A stretch of 64,000 nucleotides of DNA from Hyphomicrobiales bacterium (GCA_900472395.1 UCHV01000024.1:156708-220707); one strand, 5' to 3'. Shown: positions 9,043-18,015, counted from the first letter of the stretch. The notes: generated by a model from the letters alone, not told the origin. A program made the numbers and translations.

Positions 9043-9938
9043 TGGACGTCGCCACGCTAAGCGAGGCCGCGTTCCGGCTGGTCTGCGACAGCCGCTCCCA
9101 GCTGGGCGAAAGCCCAGTCTGGAGTGGGGCGGAGCAGGTGCTCTATTTCGTGGATATTCGCGGACCGTCGATCAACCGCTTCGACCCTGCCACGAGCGAG
9201 CTGCGCCGTTTCATGCAATCGGAGGAGATCGGCTGCATCGGCCTGGTCAGGGGCGGCGGTTTCATCGCCGGCCTTCGCTCGGGGATCTGGCGGCTGGATG
9301 AAGAAGGCAAGCCGCTGGCCAAGCTTGCCGATAATCCCGAGGACACGGCGACGAGCCGCTTCAATGACGGCCGCGTAGGGCCGGATGGCTGCTTCTATGC
9401 CGGCACGGTGGATGAGAGCCGCCAGGGCAAATCAGCCCTCTACCGCTACGACGGGAAGAAGCTGACGAGGCTGGTCGATGGCTTGATGTGCTCGAATGGA
9501 CTGGCTTTCTCGCCGGATGGCGCAACCATGTATCATGTGGATTCGCCCGTCTCGACGGTCACTGCACGGTCGTTCGATCGCATGTCGGGGACTGTCGGCA
9601 CTGAACGGGTGCTGATCGATATCCCTAATGATCCGGCTGCCCGCCCGGATGGCGCATGTGTCGATTCCGAAGGCTGCTACTGGTTGGCGATCTTCGGTGC
9701 ATCGGTGGTACGCCGCTTCCTGCCCAATGGAACACAGATCGGCGAATATCCGGTACCGGTGAAGTGCCCGACCATGCTCGCCTTTGGCGGTCCTGACCTG
9801 AGAACGCTCTACGTCACCACGGCCGGCAGCCGTCGTCCGCCGGAGGAAATGGCGCAGTTTCCAGAATCCGGCAGCCTTTTCGCCATGTCCGCGCCCGTCG
9901 CGGGCCTGCCGGAGCCGCTGTTCGACGAGAGTCTCTGA
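9042..9938 (+). CDS. SMP-30/gluconolactonase family lactonase
   Basis: Six-bladed beta-propeller lactonase of 298 residues, predicted to hydrolyse a sugar lactone to its acid. Divalent-metal ligands typical of the family are visible: Glu23 in LGESPVW, Asn in SRFNDGRV, Asn in SNGLAFSPDG and Asp in RPDGACVD. It is coupled to the RraA-like gene by a TGATG junction and is followed by a strong terminator. Its product would be the kind of acid handled by the divergent dehydratase genes. Confidence 0.9.
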   Translation: MDVATLSEAAFRLVCDSRSQLGESPVWSGAEQVLYFVDIRGPSINRFDPATSELRRFMQSEEIGCIGLVRGGGFIAGLRSGIWRLDEEGKPLAKLADNPEDTATSRFNDGRVGPDGCFYAGTVDESRQGKSALYRYDGKKLTRLVDGLMCSNGLAFSPDGATMYHVDSPVSTVTARSFDRMSGTVGTERVLIDIPNDPAARPDGACVDSEGCYWLAIFGASVVRRFLPNGTQIGEYPVPVKCPTMLAFGGPDLRTLYVTTAGSRRPPEEMAQFPESGSLFAMSAPVAGLPEPLFDESL

Positions 9939-9959
9939 GGAAACCGGCTCATGATGGAA

Positions 9960-9993
9960 GGCGCCGGCCACGCGAGTGGCCGGCGCCATTTTT
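9960..9993 (+). terminator. Strong intrinsic terminator after the SMP-30 gene
   Basis: A perfect 12-base-pair stem (arms 9960-9971 and 9976-9987) closes on a GCGA tetraloop of the GNRA class and is followed by ATTTTT. It lies 21 bases after the lactonase stop. The T-run overlaps the end of the convergent aldo/keto reductase gene. No T-run follows on the other strand, so it acts on plus-strand transcripts. Confidence 0.9.
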
Positions 9994-10972
9994 ATTCGAA
10001 GCCCATGATCTTGTGGGGCACATAGTGCTCCGTCAGTTCCTGGATGTCTTCCGGCGTCAGTTTGATCGTCACGGCTTCCGCCGCATCGACGATCTGGCTT
10101 TCGCGGCTCACGCCGACAATCGGTGCGGCCACGGCCGGGTTCGACAGGAGCCAGGCAATGGCAATGCGGGCACGCGGAACGCCGTGACGCTTGGCGACAT
10201 TGGCAACCGCCTGGATGACCTTGCCATCGGCCTCTTCGGTATCGCCGTAGAGGACAGGGCGGAGAATGTCGGTGCCCTTGCGCAGCGATTCATGATCCAC
10301 CTCGCGGGCAAGCAGGCCGCGTGCAAGCGGGCTCCATGGAATGAGGCCGACCCCTTCGGCCGCGCAGAGCGGCACCATCTCGCGCTCTTCCTCGCGATTG
10401 AGCAGGTTGTAATGGTTCTGCATCGAGATGAAGCGCGCCCAGTTCTTCCGATCCGACAGATACAGCGACTTGGCGAATTTCCAGGCATGCATGGAAGAGG
10501 CGCCGATATAGCGGACTTTGCCGATCTTGATCAGGTCCGTCAGCGCCTCCAGCGTTTCCTCGATGGGCGTGATGGGGTCCCAGCGATGGATCTGATAGAG
10601 GTCGACATAGTCGGTGCCGAGGCGGCGCAGGCTGTGGTCGATCTCCTGCATGATCGCCTTGCGGGAGAGACCCTTGGCATTGGGACCCTCGCGAAGCGGC
10701 GAGTTGATCTTCGTGGCGAGGACGATCTCGTCTCGCTTGGCGAAATCCTTCAGCGCCCGACCGACGATCTCCTCGCTGGAGCCGTTGGAATAGATATTCG
10801 CCGTGTCGAAGAAATTGACGCCGAGTTCGATCGCTTTCTTGATCAGCGGGCGGCTGTCTTCCTCGACCAGCGTCCATTTCGGATTGCCCCGGTTGGGTTC
10901 GCCGAAGGTCATGCAGCCGAGGCAGATGCGGGAGACTTCAAGCCCCGATTTTCCCAGTCGTGTATATTCCAT
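9992..10972 (-). CDS. Aldo/keto reductase
   Basis: NADPH-dependent oxidoreductase of 326 residues with a TIM barrel. The catalytic tetrad is visible as Asp56 and Tyr61 (FDTANIYSNG), Lys88 (ATKIN) and His129 (YQIHRW). I chose the ATG at 10972, with GGAGG about eight bases upstream; the frame extends to 11023 but overlaps the upstream gene. It lies 13 bases after the glyoxalase-fold gene, so the two are co-transcribed. The family is broad; a role in reducing a keto or aldehyde sugar intermediate is an inference from context. Confidence 0.92.
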   Translation of the reverse strand: MEYTRLGKSGLEVSRICLGCMTFGEPNRGNPKWTLVEEDSRPLIKKAIELGVNFFDTANIYSNGSSEEIVGRALKDFAKRDEIVLATKINSPLREGPNAKGLSRKAIMQEIDHSLRRLGTDYVDLYQIHRWDPITPIEETLEALTDLIKIGKVRYIGASSMHAWKFAKSLYLSDRKNWARFISMQNHYNLLNREEEREMVPLCAAEGVGLIPWSPLARGLLAREVDHESLRKGTDILRPVLYGDTEEADGKVIQAVANVAKRHGVPRARIAIAWLLSNPAVAAPIVGVSRESQIVDAAEAVTIKLTPEDIQELTEHYVPHKIMGFE

Positions 10973-10985
10973 AATGGATCCCTCC

Positions 10986-11402
10986 TCAGTTGCTTTCCTG
11001 GATAAGCTCGATGCGATAGCCATCGGGATCGTCCACGAAGGCTATGACGGTCGTGCCGAATTTGACTGGACCGGGTTCGCGCACGATGGTGACGCCTTCT
11101 GCCCGCATCGTCTCGCAAGCGGCGTAGATATCGGGCACGCCAACGGCCAGGTGACCGAAGCCATTGCCCTTCTCATAGGTCTCGACGCCATAATTATAGG
11201 TCAGCTCGATCATCGGATCGGTGTTTTCGCTGCCATAGCCAATGAAGACGTTGGTGTATTTGCCCTCCGGCACGTCGATTGTGCGGATGACCTCCATGCC
11301 GAAATGTTTCGTGTAGAAATCGATCGATCGCTGAAGATCCCCCACCCGGATCATGGTGTGCATGAAGCGGGGCGGCCTGGCGGCGGTGGTTGCAGTGGTC
11401 AT
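10986..11402 (-). CDS. VOC-superfamily glyoxalase/lactoylglutathione lyase-like protein
   Basis: Small metalloenzyme of 138 residues with two beta-alpha-beta-beta-beta units. Candidate metal ligands in the expected order are His in MHTMIRV, Glu in MIELTYNYG, His in GHLAVGV and Glu in RIELIQE, matching glyoxalase I. The ATG at 11402 is preceded by GAGGAG; an earlier in-frame ATG at 11417 lies inside that SD. It is the first gene of a two-gene unit with the aldo/keto reductase. It may detoxify methylglyoxal or act on another alpha-hydroxy ketone. Confidence 0.9.
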   Translation of the reverse strand: MTTATTAARPPRFMHTMIRVGDLQRSIDFYTKHFGMEVIRTIDVPEGKYTNVFIGYGSENTDPMIELTYNYGVETYEKGNGFGHLAVGVPDIYAACETMRAEGVTIVREPGPVKFGTTVIAFVDDPDGYRIELIQESN

Positions 11403-11459
11403 GACATTTCTCCTCATGTCGTTGGAAGGGTCGTGAAAACAGAAACTTATTAAGCCCGC

Positions 11460-11477
11460 GACAAAAATTGTTTTGTC
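11460..11477. promoter_or_regulatory. Palindromic operator candidate between glyoxalase-like and SDR genes
   Basis: An 18-base inverted repeat, GACAAAA-ATTG-TTTTGTC, sits in the divergent region between 11402 and 11542. The A/T-rich arms resemble the repeat at 16699-16715 and sequences near 17990. The LacI regulator at 16890-17918 is the nearest candidate to bind it, but this is inferred only from similarity and distance. Confidence 0.45.
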
Positions 11478-11541
11478 CCGCCAATCAAAATTGCGGTAGA
11501 AAATAACAGCGATTTTGTCGCATTTTCAGGGAGGATGACTT

Positions 11542-12324
11542 ATGGATTTGACGGGCAAGACGGCGCTGGTGACGGGCGCTGGCTCGGGAATCGGCAAGGC
11601 TGCGGCACTGATGCTGGGAAAGCGTGGCGCCAGGGTTGCCGTGCTGAGCCGGACCGAGAGCGAGATCGTCAAGACGAAGGAAGAGATTGAAGAAGCGGGC
11701 GGCGAAGCGCTGGCGCTGACGGGGGATGTCAGCCATGAGGAGGTGATGAAGGACGCCGTCGAGCGGATCGCCTCCGCCTGGGGCAGGCTGGACATTGTCG
11801 TTGCCAATGCCGGCATCAATGGCGTGTGGGCGCCGATTGACGACCTGCAGCCGCAGGAATGGGACAAGACGATCGCCATTAACCTGCGCGGAACCTATCT
11901 CACGCTTCATTATGTGGTTCCCCACCTCAAGGCTGCGGGGGGCGGGTCGATCGTGGTCGTATCTTCGATCAACGGGACCCGCACCTTCACGACGGCAGGC
12001 GCCACGGCCTATGCGGCGACCAAGGCTGCGCAGCTTGCAATGGTCCAGCAATTGGCGCTTGAGCTCGGCAAGTCTAAAATCCGCATCAACGCCGTCTGCC
12101 CCGGCCTGATCGAGACCAACATTCCCGACAGCACCATCAAGCGCAACCAGGATGCCGCTCGCATTCCGGTGATCTGGCCGGAGGGTGACATTCCGATCAC
12201 CGGCGGCAAGGCCGGTACCAGCGAGGACGTGGCTGAGATCATCGCTTTCCTGGCCTCGGACCATGCCCGTCACATTACCGGCTCGCCCGTGTGGATCGAT
12301 GGTGGGCAAAGCCTCCTGCGATAG
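11542..12324 (+). CDS. Short-chain dehydrogenase/reductase (SDR)
   Basis: NAD(P)-dependent oxidoreductase of 260 residues. The cofactor motif TGAGSGIG lies near residues 11-18, NAG near 90, and the catalytic Ser with YAATK follows. GGGAGGATGACTT precedes the ATG. It is divergent from the glyoxalase/aldo-keto reductase pair and convergent with the second transporter operon. The sequence resembles 3-oxoacyl-ACP reductase FabG and sugar or polyol dehydrogenases; with transporters on both sides a polyol or sugar dehydrogenase is more likely. Confidence 0.92.
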   Translation: MDLTGKTALVTGAGSGIGKAAALMLGKRGARVAVLSRTESEIVKTKEEIEEAGGEALALTGDVSHEEVMKDAVERIASAWGRLDIVVANAGINGVWAPIDDLQPQEWDKTIAINLRGTYLTLHYVVPHLKAAGGGSIVVVSSINGTRTFTTAGATAYAATKAAQLAMVQQLALELGKSKIRINAVCPGLIETNIPDSTIKRNQDAARIPVIWPEGDIPITGGKAGTSEDVAEIIAFLASDHARHITGSPVWIDGGQSLLR

Positions 12325-12347
12325 CCGCATCTTAGCGGCGGAGCGGG

Positions 12348-13433
12348 TCAAAGCCGCTCCCCCGCAGCATCGAACAGCGAAACCTGCGCCGGATTGACAT
12401 AGATCGGCATTGCCGTTCCGAGGTTCGGCGTGTGGTCGGATGTGGTGCGCAGCGAAAACGTCTCTCCCCCCAATGTGCCCCAGAGCAGGGTATCGGGTCC
12501 CATAGGCTCATCGATGGTGAAGGTCGGTTCCAGGCTTTCCGTGTGCTGCGGCGAAGGCTGAAGCTGAGCCTGTTCCGGCCGGATGCCGAGTGTCGCAACC
12601 TGGCCGTCCGATACCGGATGCGTGAAGTCATAGCCGTTGAGGCCGATTTCGCCGCCGCCATCCAGTCTGAAGGCCAGCGCCTCATCGCGACGGACAATCC
12701 GGCCAGAGAGGAAATTCATCTGCGGCGAGCCGACAAAACTCGCCACGAAACGATCGACGGGCCTCTGATAGATTTCCTTGGGGCTGGCCAATTGGCGGAT
12801 GACGCCCTTGTGCATGACGGCGATGCGGTCCGCCAGCGTCAGTGCCTCGACCTGATCATGCGTCACGAAGATCATGGTGGAGCCGAGCGCCTTGTGCAGG
12901 CGCTTGATTTCGACGCGCAATTCGGTCCGCAGCTTGGCATCGAGATTGGAAAGCGGTTCGTCGAAGAGCAGAACGCTGGCATTGCGAACCAAAGCCCGGC
13001 CAATGGCGACACGCTGACGCTGTCCGCCGGACAATTGCGCCGGTTGCCGCTTCATCAGCGGCTCGATCTGCAGGATGCGGGCTGCATCGGCCACGCGCCG
13101 GGCGATCTCGGCCTTGGGCATGCCGGACATTTTCAGGCCGAAGGAGAGATTGCCCTCGACGGTCAGTCGCGGATAGAGTGCGTAGGACTGGAAGACCATG
13201 CCTATTCCACGCTCGCTGGGCTCTGCCCAGGTGACGTTCCGGCCGCCGATGAAGACCTGTCCCTCGGTCAGGTCCAGCAGGCCGGCTATGGCGTTGAGAA
13301 GAGTGGATTTGCCGCAGCCCGAAGGGCCGAGCAGCACGATGAATTCTCCCTCCGCCACCTCAAGATTGAGGGTTTCTAGCACGTTGACTGCGCCAAAGGA
13401 GATTTTCAAGTTCCGCAGGGAAACGCTGGACAT
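12348..13433 (-). CDS. CUT1 sugar ABC transporter ATPase (UgpC/MalK type)
   Basis: ATPase of 361 residues with Walker A GPSGCGKST (36-44), Q-loop Gln82, LSGGQRQ (134-140), Walker B ending in DEP (~160) and H-loop His192. A C-terminal regulatory domain follows. It is the last gene of the second CUT1 operon, six bases after the permease stop. A convergent SDR gene ends 24 bases away, with two short GC hairpins (GCCGC/GCGGC and GGAGCGG/CCGCTCC) at the junction but no T-run. Confidence 0.95.
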   Translation of the reverse strand: MSSVSLRNLKISFGAVNVLETLNLEVAEGEFIVLLGPSGCGKSTLLNAIAGLLDLTEGQVFIGGRNVTWAEPSERGIGMVFQSYALYPRLTVEGNLSFGLKMSGMPKAEIARRVADAARILQIEPLMKRQPAQLSGGQRQRVAIGRALVRNASVLLFDEPLSNLDAKLRTELRVEIKRLHKALGSTMIFVTHDQVEALTLADRIAVMHKGVIRQLASPKEIYQRPVDRFVASFVGSPQMNFLSGRIVRRDEALAFRLDGGGEIGLNGYDFTHPVSDGQVATLGIRPEQAQLQPSPQHTESLEPTFTIDEPMGPDTLLWGTLGGETFSLRTTSDHTPNLGTAMPIYVNPAQVSLFDAAGERL

Positions 13434-13439
13434 GATGAC

Positions 13440-14336
13440 TTACCCTTTGACCGCGCCGGCGGCGATGCCGCGCACGAACCAGCGGCCTGAAATGAAATAG
13501 ATGATGAGGGGGACGGCAGCGGTCATGATCGTCGCCGCCATGTTGACGTTATAGGCGATCTCGCCCTCCGTCGGTGCCACGAGATTGGTCAGCTGCACGG
13601 TCATCGGACGGTTCGCGAGACCGCCAAAGGTCAAGCCCATGATGAAATCGTTCCAGATGCCGGTGACCTGCAGGATGACGGCGACGACCAGCATCGGGAT
13701 GGACATTGGCAGCATGAGGCGGAAGAAGATCGAAAAGAACTTTCCGCCATCGACGCGCGCCGCCTTGAACAGATCGATCGGTATCCCTGCGTAATAGTTT
13801 CGGAATAGCAGCGTCATCACCGGCAGGCCGAAGATCACATGGGTCAGCACCAGGGCGTAGATCGTGCTGAACAGGCCGGTCGCCGAATAGATGCGCACCA
13901 ACGGATAGATGAAGACCTGATACGGCAGGAAAGCGCCGAGGAGCAGCGCGGCAAACAACAGATTGGCGCCGCGGGCCCGCCAGAAGGAAAGGGCATAGCC
14001 GGTGATCGCGCCGATCAGGATCGATGCGATGACGGAGGGGATCAGGATCTTCACCGAGATCCAGAAACCGGGACTGATGCCGCGGCAATCAAGGCCGGTG
14101 CAGGCGCTTGACCAAGCCCGGATCCAGGGCTCGAATGTCACGGCCGAGGGCAGGGCAAAGAGCCCGCCTTCCCGGATTTCCGCCATCGGCTTCACCGAGG
14201 TTACGAGCATGACGTAAAGCGGCAGAAGGAAGAAGAGGGCCGATATCAGCAGGAAGGCATAGATCCCGAGGCGGGCCGGACCGATGCGTCTGGGGGCAGG
14301 TCCGCTTGGACCCTCGCTTGTGTGGTGCGTGGTCAT
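13440..14336 (-). CDS. CUT1 ABC transporter permease (MalG type)
   Basis: Inner-membrane permease of about 298 residues, with six hydrophobic segments and an EAA-type loop (FKAARVDGGK). Start chosen at the ATG 14336, which lies directly behind the stop of the MalF-like permease; a longer frame to 14378 would overlap that gene. A cytoplasmic N-terminal extension rich in Pro and Gly (HHTSEGPSGPAPRR) precedes the first membrane segment. Confidence 0.93.
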   Translation of the reverse strand: MTTHHTSEGPSGPAPRRIGPARLGIYAFLLISALFFLLPLYVMLVTSVKPMAEIREGGLFALPSAVTFEPWIRAWSSACTGLDCRGISPGFWISVKILIPSVIASILIGAITGYALSFWRARGANLLFAALLLGAFLPYQVFIYPLVRIYSATGLFSTIYALVLTHVIFGLPVMTLLFRNYYAGIPIDLFKAARVDGGKFFSIFFRLMLPMSIPMLVVAVILQVTGIWNDFIMGLTFGGLANRPMTVQLTNLVAPTEGEIAYNVNMAATIMTAAVPLIIYFISGRWFVRGIAAGAVKG

Positions 14337-14340
14337 CGGC

Positions 14341-15222
14341 TCATCCCTTCGGCGTCTGGCGGCGGAAATATTCCGCATAGAGCCAGGGCGTCAGCACGCA
14401 GAGAACCGTGACGAGAAGCGTGGTCGCGGCTGCGGTGGCAAGGCCGATGTTCTGGCGCTGGAAGAGGTAATCCATGACGAATTTTGCCGGAACGTCGGAG
14501 GAGAAGCCGGGGCCGCCGCCGGTCAGCACCAGCACCAGGTCGTAGAGTTTGACGACGCCGAGCGACAGGAGGACCGTCGCACTGATGAAGCTCGGCCGCA
14601 GGACCGGAATGACGATGTGCAGGTAGAAGCGCCAGGGTTTGATCCCGTCGATGCGGGACGCCTTCCACAGATCCGGATCGATGCCGCGCAGACCCGCCAG
14701 CATGATGGCCATGACCAGCCCCGCGGCATGCCAGACGCCGGCGAGCACGACACAATAGATCGCGGTGTCCTGTCCAACGATCCAATCGAAGCGGAAGCTC
14801 TCGAAGCCCCAGCCCCGAACGGTCTTTTCAATTCCGAGCGTCGGGTTGAGGATCCACTGCCAGACAAGGCCGGTGACGATGAAGCTCATCGCATAGGGAT
14901 AGAGAATGACGGTGCGCAGCACGCCTTCTGCCCGGACCCGCTGGTCAATGGCAACCGCGAGCAGAAAGCCCAGCACGAGCGAGATGCCGATCATCAGAAC
15001 GCCGAACATCACCATGTTCTGTATGGATGTGAGCCAGCGATCTGTGGCGAACAGGCGGATATACTGGTTCACCCCGGCAAAGCGGGCTGCCGGGAGCATG
15101 CGCGAATCCGTGAACGAAATGCCTACCGTCCAGATCATCGTGCCGAGATAGGCGAAGACAACGATCAGGATGGCGGGCATCAGGCCGACATAGACGCTCC
15201 AGCGGATAGGTCGCTGCTTCAT
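14341..15222 (-). CDS. CUT1 ABC transporter permease (MalF type)
   Basis: Inner-membrane permease with six predicted segments and an EAA loop (LWKASRIDGIK). The ATG at 15222 (MKQRPIRWSVYVG) gives 293 residues, the usual size, and places the first membrane segment normally. An in-frame ATG at 15276 adds 18 residues, and further upstream the frame is Arg/Ser-rich junk over the intergenic gap. SD signals are weak. It lies between the binding protein and the MalG-like permease. Confidence 0.91.
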   Translation of the reverse strand: MKQRPIRWSVYVGLMPAILIVVFAYLGTMIWTVGISFTDSRMLPAARFAGVNQYIRLFATDRWLTSIQNMVMFGVLMIGISLVLGFLLAVAIDQRVRAEGVLRTVILYPYAMSFIVTGLVWQWILNPTLGIEKTVRGWGFESFRFDWIVGQDTAIYCVVLAGVWHAAGLVMAIMLAGLRGIDPDLWKASRIDGIKPWRFYLHIVIPVLRPSFISATVLLSLGVVKLYDLVLVLTGGGPGFSSDVPAKFVMDYLFQRQNIGLATAAATTLLVTVLCVLTPWLYAEYFRRQTPKG

Positions 15223-15343
15223 GGTGGTTCCGTGCTCTGCTTTGGGTGCCGGGCGGTGAGAGGCGGTGAGAGGCATCTGCCAAACGCCTTGGAGGCGGGT
15301 GCCAAACGGGGTTTGAGGCGGCAGAGACTGCCGCCCCGCCAGG

Positions 15344-16585
15344 TTAATCCTGGAATTGCTCAAGCACGGCGGCGTATTTCTGCGCAAACTCTTCCGGGGT
15401 CTGCGAGGGGGTCGCCCAATACTGCACGACGACATCGGCCAGTGAGTTCAGCATGTCCGCACCGGCCAGCCAGTCCGGGCCTGCCAATTGTTTGCTCGGA
15501 TCTTTCAGAACCTCAAGTCCGATCTTGGAGCAAGCGTCGAGGCCGGATGTGTCGACATCGTTGCGGACAGGCATGGAGCCCTTCAAATTGTTGAAGTTTA
15601 CCTGAACATCCTTGTCGAGCATGATCTTCGCCATCAGCGCCTGCGACTGAGACGCGGCTTCCGAGCTCACTTTCGGCATGATGAAGACGTTCGAGTCCAT
15701 CAGAAAATTCTGCTCGCCAAGGCCCAGCACACAGCCGTAATCCTTGCCGGCGACCCAGCCTGCTGCGGAAAATTCACCCTTTTCCCAGTCGCCCATGATG
15801 TGCATGGCGGCCTTGCCGGTAATCACCATGGAGGCCGCCTCGTTGAAGGAGCGGTTGGGCGTGCCGGGATCGGTATAGCTGCGGATCTTGGCATAGACTT
15901 CCGCAACGCGCTTGAATTCCGGCGTCTCGGTGGCCTCCGGCTTCTTGTCGCGGAAGATCGAGAGGTAGAGTTCGCGTCCACCAGCCCCCGCCAGCACGCC
16001 GTTGAAGAGTTGGTGTTGCTGCCAGGGTTGAGCACCGAAGGCCAGGGCAATCACGCCGCCTGCCTTGAATGTGTCGGCTGCCGCGAAGAAGTCTTCCCAG
16101 GTCTTCGGCTCCTGAACCTTGAACTTCTCGAACAGTGCCTTGTTGTACCACAGCCAGTTCGGCGTCTGGAGATTGACTGGCACCGCATAGATGTGGCCGT
16201 CGCGGCTGACTGCCTCCAGCACATCGGCAGGCAGCACCTGTTTCCAATTCTCCGCGCTGCCGACATCGTCCAGGTTGCGCAGCAGGCCGGCATCGGCCAA
16301 TTCGCCGAATTGCTTGCCGGCATTCATCATCATCACCGTCGGCGGGTTTCCGCCGACAATGCGGTTGATGCCCGTCGGCTTTGCGACATCGCCATTGACA
16401 ATGGCATTGTCCACCCATTGGCCGCCTGCGGCATTGAAGGCGTCGGCAAACACTTTGACGGCTTTCGACTGCGCTTCCGTGGTCCACCAATGCAGGACCT
16501 CGGTCTTCTCGGCAGCCATGGCCGGTTGGATCAGCGCAAGCATCAGGCCGGTAGCGCGCCATAGGCTGCGGTACTTCTTCGACAT
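15344..16585 (-). CDS. CUT1 sugar-binding protein (glucose/mannose-type SBP)
   Basis: Periplasmic binding protein of 413 residues with a clear signal peptide (MSKKYRSLW, hydrophobic core, cleavage after AMA). The mature start (EVLHWWTTEAQSKAVKVFADAF) resembles rhizobial glucose/mannose-type binding proteins. Two cysteines (YGCVLG and LDACSK) could form a disulphide. GGGAGGAGAT precedes the ATG. It is the first gene of the operon, with operator-like palindromes upstream at 16699 and 16758. Ligand specificity is an inference from resemblance only. Confidence 0.93.
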   Translation of the reverse strand: MSKKYRSLWRATGLMLALIQPAMAAEKTEVLHWWTTEAQSKAVKVFADAFNAAGGQWVDNAIVNGDVAKPTGINRIVGGNPPTVMMMNAGKQFGELADAGLLRNLDDVGSAENWKQVLPADVLEAVSRDGHIYAVPVNLQTPNWLWYNKALFEKFKVQEPKTWEDFFAAADTFKAGGVIALAFGAQPWQQHQLFNGVLAGAGGRELYLSIFRDKKPEATETPEFKRVAEVYAKIRSYTDPGTPNRSFNEAASMVITGKAAMHIMGDWEKGEFSAAGWVAGKDYGCVLGLGEQNFLMDSNVFIMPKVSSEAASQSQALMAKIMLDKDVQVNFNNLKGSMPVRNDVDTSGLDACSKIGLEVLKDPSKQLAGPDWLAGADMLNSLADVVVQYWATPSQTPEEFAQKYAAVLEQFQD

Positions 16586-16889
16586 TGTGATCTCCTCCCG
16601 AAATCGTACGGCCGGGGTTCCTCCTCCCCGTCCATCCCCAGCTTAGTTTTGCCCTAATCCATCCGTCAACATGAAACGCAAAAAGTTGCGGCTTAAGACA
16701 AACAAAATTAGTTTGCCAAATACAGGGGCATGCGCTTCCGGTGCACCGTGCGTGTAATTCAAATATGAACCACATCAGTTCCTATTTAAGATTCCATTGC
16801 GCAGTGGCAATGTCAAGGCGCAAGGTGGTGCTTGGTGAGGAGAATGCGGGCAATCAAGAGCACGGCGATCCGCCTGCGCCTTGCGCCCC
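16586..16889. promoter_or_regulatory. Control region upstream of the second CUT1 operon
   Basis: This 304-base gap holds no gene. It contains CAAAC-AAAATTA-GTTTG (16699-16715), an inverted repeat similar to that at 11460-11477, and TTCAAATATGAAC (16758-16770). The second resembles the putative IclR sites at 5778 and 8098. The operon promoter for the binding protein at 16585 should lie here. The LacI gene ends at 16890, so the region is not its own promoter. Confidence 0.5.
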
Positions 16890-17918
16890 CTATTTCGCCG
16901 GGGGGCTGACGCGGGAAAGCCAGCTCGATGCACTGCGAGGGCCGGTCGATTCGCGCTGGATGATTTCTGATACGAGCGCAAGGCGCACAGGCGGCCGACC
17001 TCTTGCTTCGATGCTGGCGGTCCGATCATAGATGCAGCGGACCATAGCCGCGCCCATCTCCACTTGGGGCGTACGTACAGTCGTCAGCCTCGGCGCGACG
17101 TGCATGGCGGATGCGAAATCGTTAAATCCCACCACGGAAATGTCCTCCGGGATACGGATACCCAGGCGCAGCAACTCGGAAACAACCGCAATGGCAATGC
17201 CGTCATGGGCGCAGAAAAGCGCTGTCGGCTCATGATCCTTGCCGATATAGTCGAGAAAGGCGCTCCTGAATCCTTCGTTCTCTTCGAAGACGATGTCATC
17301 CACCACGCTGTCCTGCACTGTGGCGGCGCCGTCGCGGAACCCGCGGAAACGCTCGACGCGGCCCATCGGCGTGGCGCTGCCATGCACGAAGGCCATGCGG
17401 CGGTGGCCGAGCTTCAGCAGCATCTGGGCCACGCCGAAACCGGACTCCCAATCTGCGCCGACGACCTGGTCTATGTGCTCCATGGGCGCGGCATAACTTG
17501 CGCAAACCACGGGCAGCCCGGTTTTCGATGCGAGGGCGGACCATTCGGATGGGCGTGGAACGGCGAGAATGATGCCGACGACCGATGGGTCGAGTTGCGT
17601 GGTGTCGTTGAGATGCCGTGCCTGCCTCGGCAGAATGGAGAGACCGAGCCGCTCCCCCTCCTGTTCGGCGCCGTGCATGATGTTCAGCCATAATTCGCTG
17701 CTGACCGGATCGATCTCCTGGCGCATGAAGAGAATGTTTCCGGCCGGCGGAGCGATCTCCTGTCCGAGCCGGTATCCCATGGCATGGGCGGCGCGGATAA
17801 CCCGGCTGCGGGTTGCCTCTCCCACGCCGGGCTTGCCCGACAGGGCGCGCGAGACGGAAAACTTGGACAGGCCGAGGCTGTCGGCAAGATCTTGAATTGT
17901 TATGCGTTTCGACGCCAT
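16890..17918 (-). CDS. LacI-family transcriptional regulator
   Basis: Repressor of 342 residues. An N-terminal LacI helix-turn-helix (IQDLADSLGLSKFSVSRALSG) and hinge helix are followed by a periplasmic-binding-like sugar-sensing domain (for example PTALFCAHDGIAI and EDISVVGFNDF). The ATG at 17918 fits an AAGGTGG SD; a GTG six bases earlier is possible. It is divergent from the Rieske/amidohydrolase/kinase operon and lies beside the second CUT1 operon, so it could regulate either or both. Candidate operators lie at 17981-18015 and 16699-16715. Confidence 0.94.
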   Translation of the reverse strand: MASKRITIQDLADSLGLSKFSVSRALSGKPGVGEATRSRVIRAAHAMGYRLGQEIAPPAGNILFMRQEIDPVSSELWLNIMHGAEQEGERLGLSILPRQARHLNDTTQLDPSVVGIILAVPRPSEWSALASKTGLPVVCASYAAPMEHIDQVVGADWESGFGVAQMLLKLGHRRMAFVHGSATPMGRVERFRGFRDGAATVQDSVVDDIVFEENEGFRSAFLDYIGKDHEPTALFCAHDGIAIAVVSELLRLGIRIPEDISVVGFNDFASAMHVAPRLTTVRTPQVEMGAAMVRCIYDRTASIEARGRPPVRLALVSEIIQRESTGPRSASSWLSRVSPPAK

Positions 17919-17980
17919 TTGCACCCACCTTCTGCCCTACATCGTTGTGACGCAGGAGCACCTTCTCGTCAAGTGTTGCG

Positions 17981-18015
17981 GCAATTTACAAAACAATATT
18001 GCGCTTGGTTGTTTT
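17981..18015. promoter_or_regulatory. Operator candidates in the LacI/Rieske divergent region
   Basis: Two overlapping inverted repeats occur: GCAAT (17981-17985) with ATTGC (17998-18002), and AAAACAA (17990-17996) with TTGTTTT (18009-18015). They sit 63-97 bases upstream of the LacI start and about 80 bases upstream of the Rieske start. This is where an autoregulated divergent LacI operator would be expected. The binding assignment is inferred. Confidence 0.45.

Noticed and set aside
14284..15594. 436-codon plus-strand open frame over the second CUT1 permeases
   Set aside because: It is a shadow of the minus-strand permease genes, whose EAA loops and membrane segments are clear.
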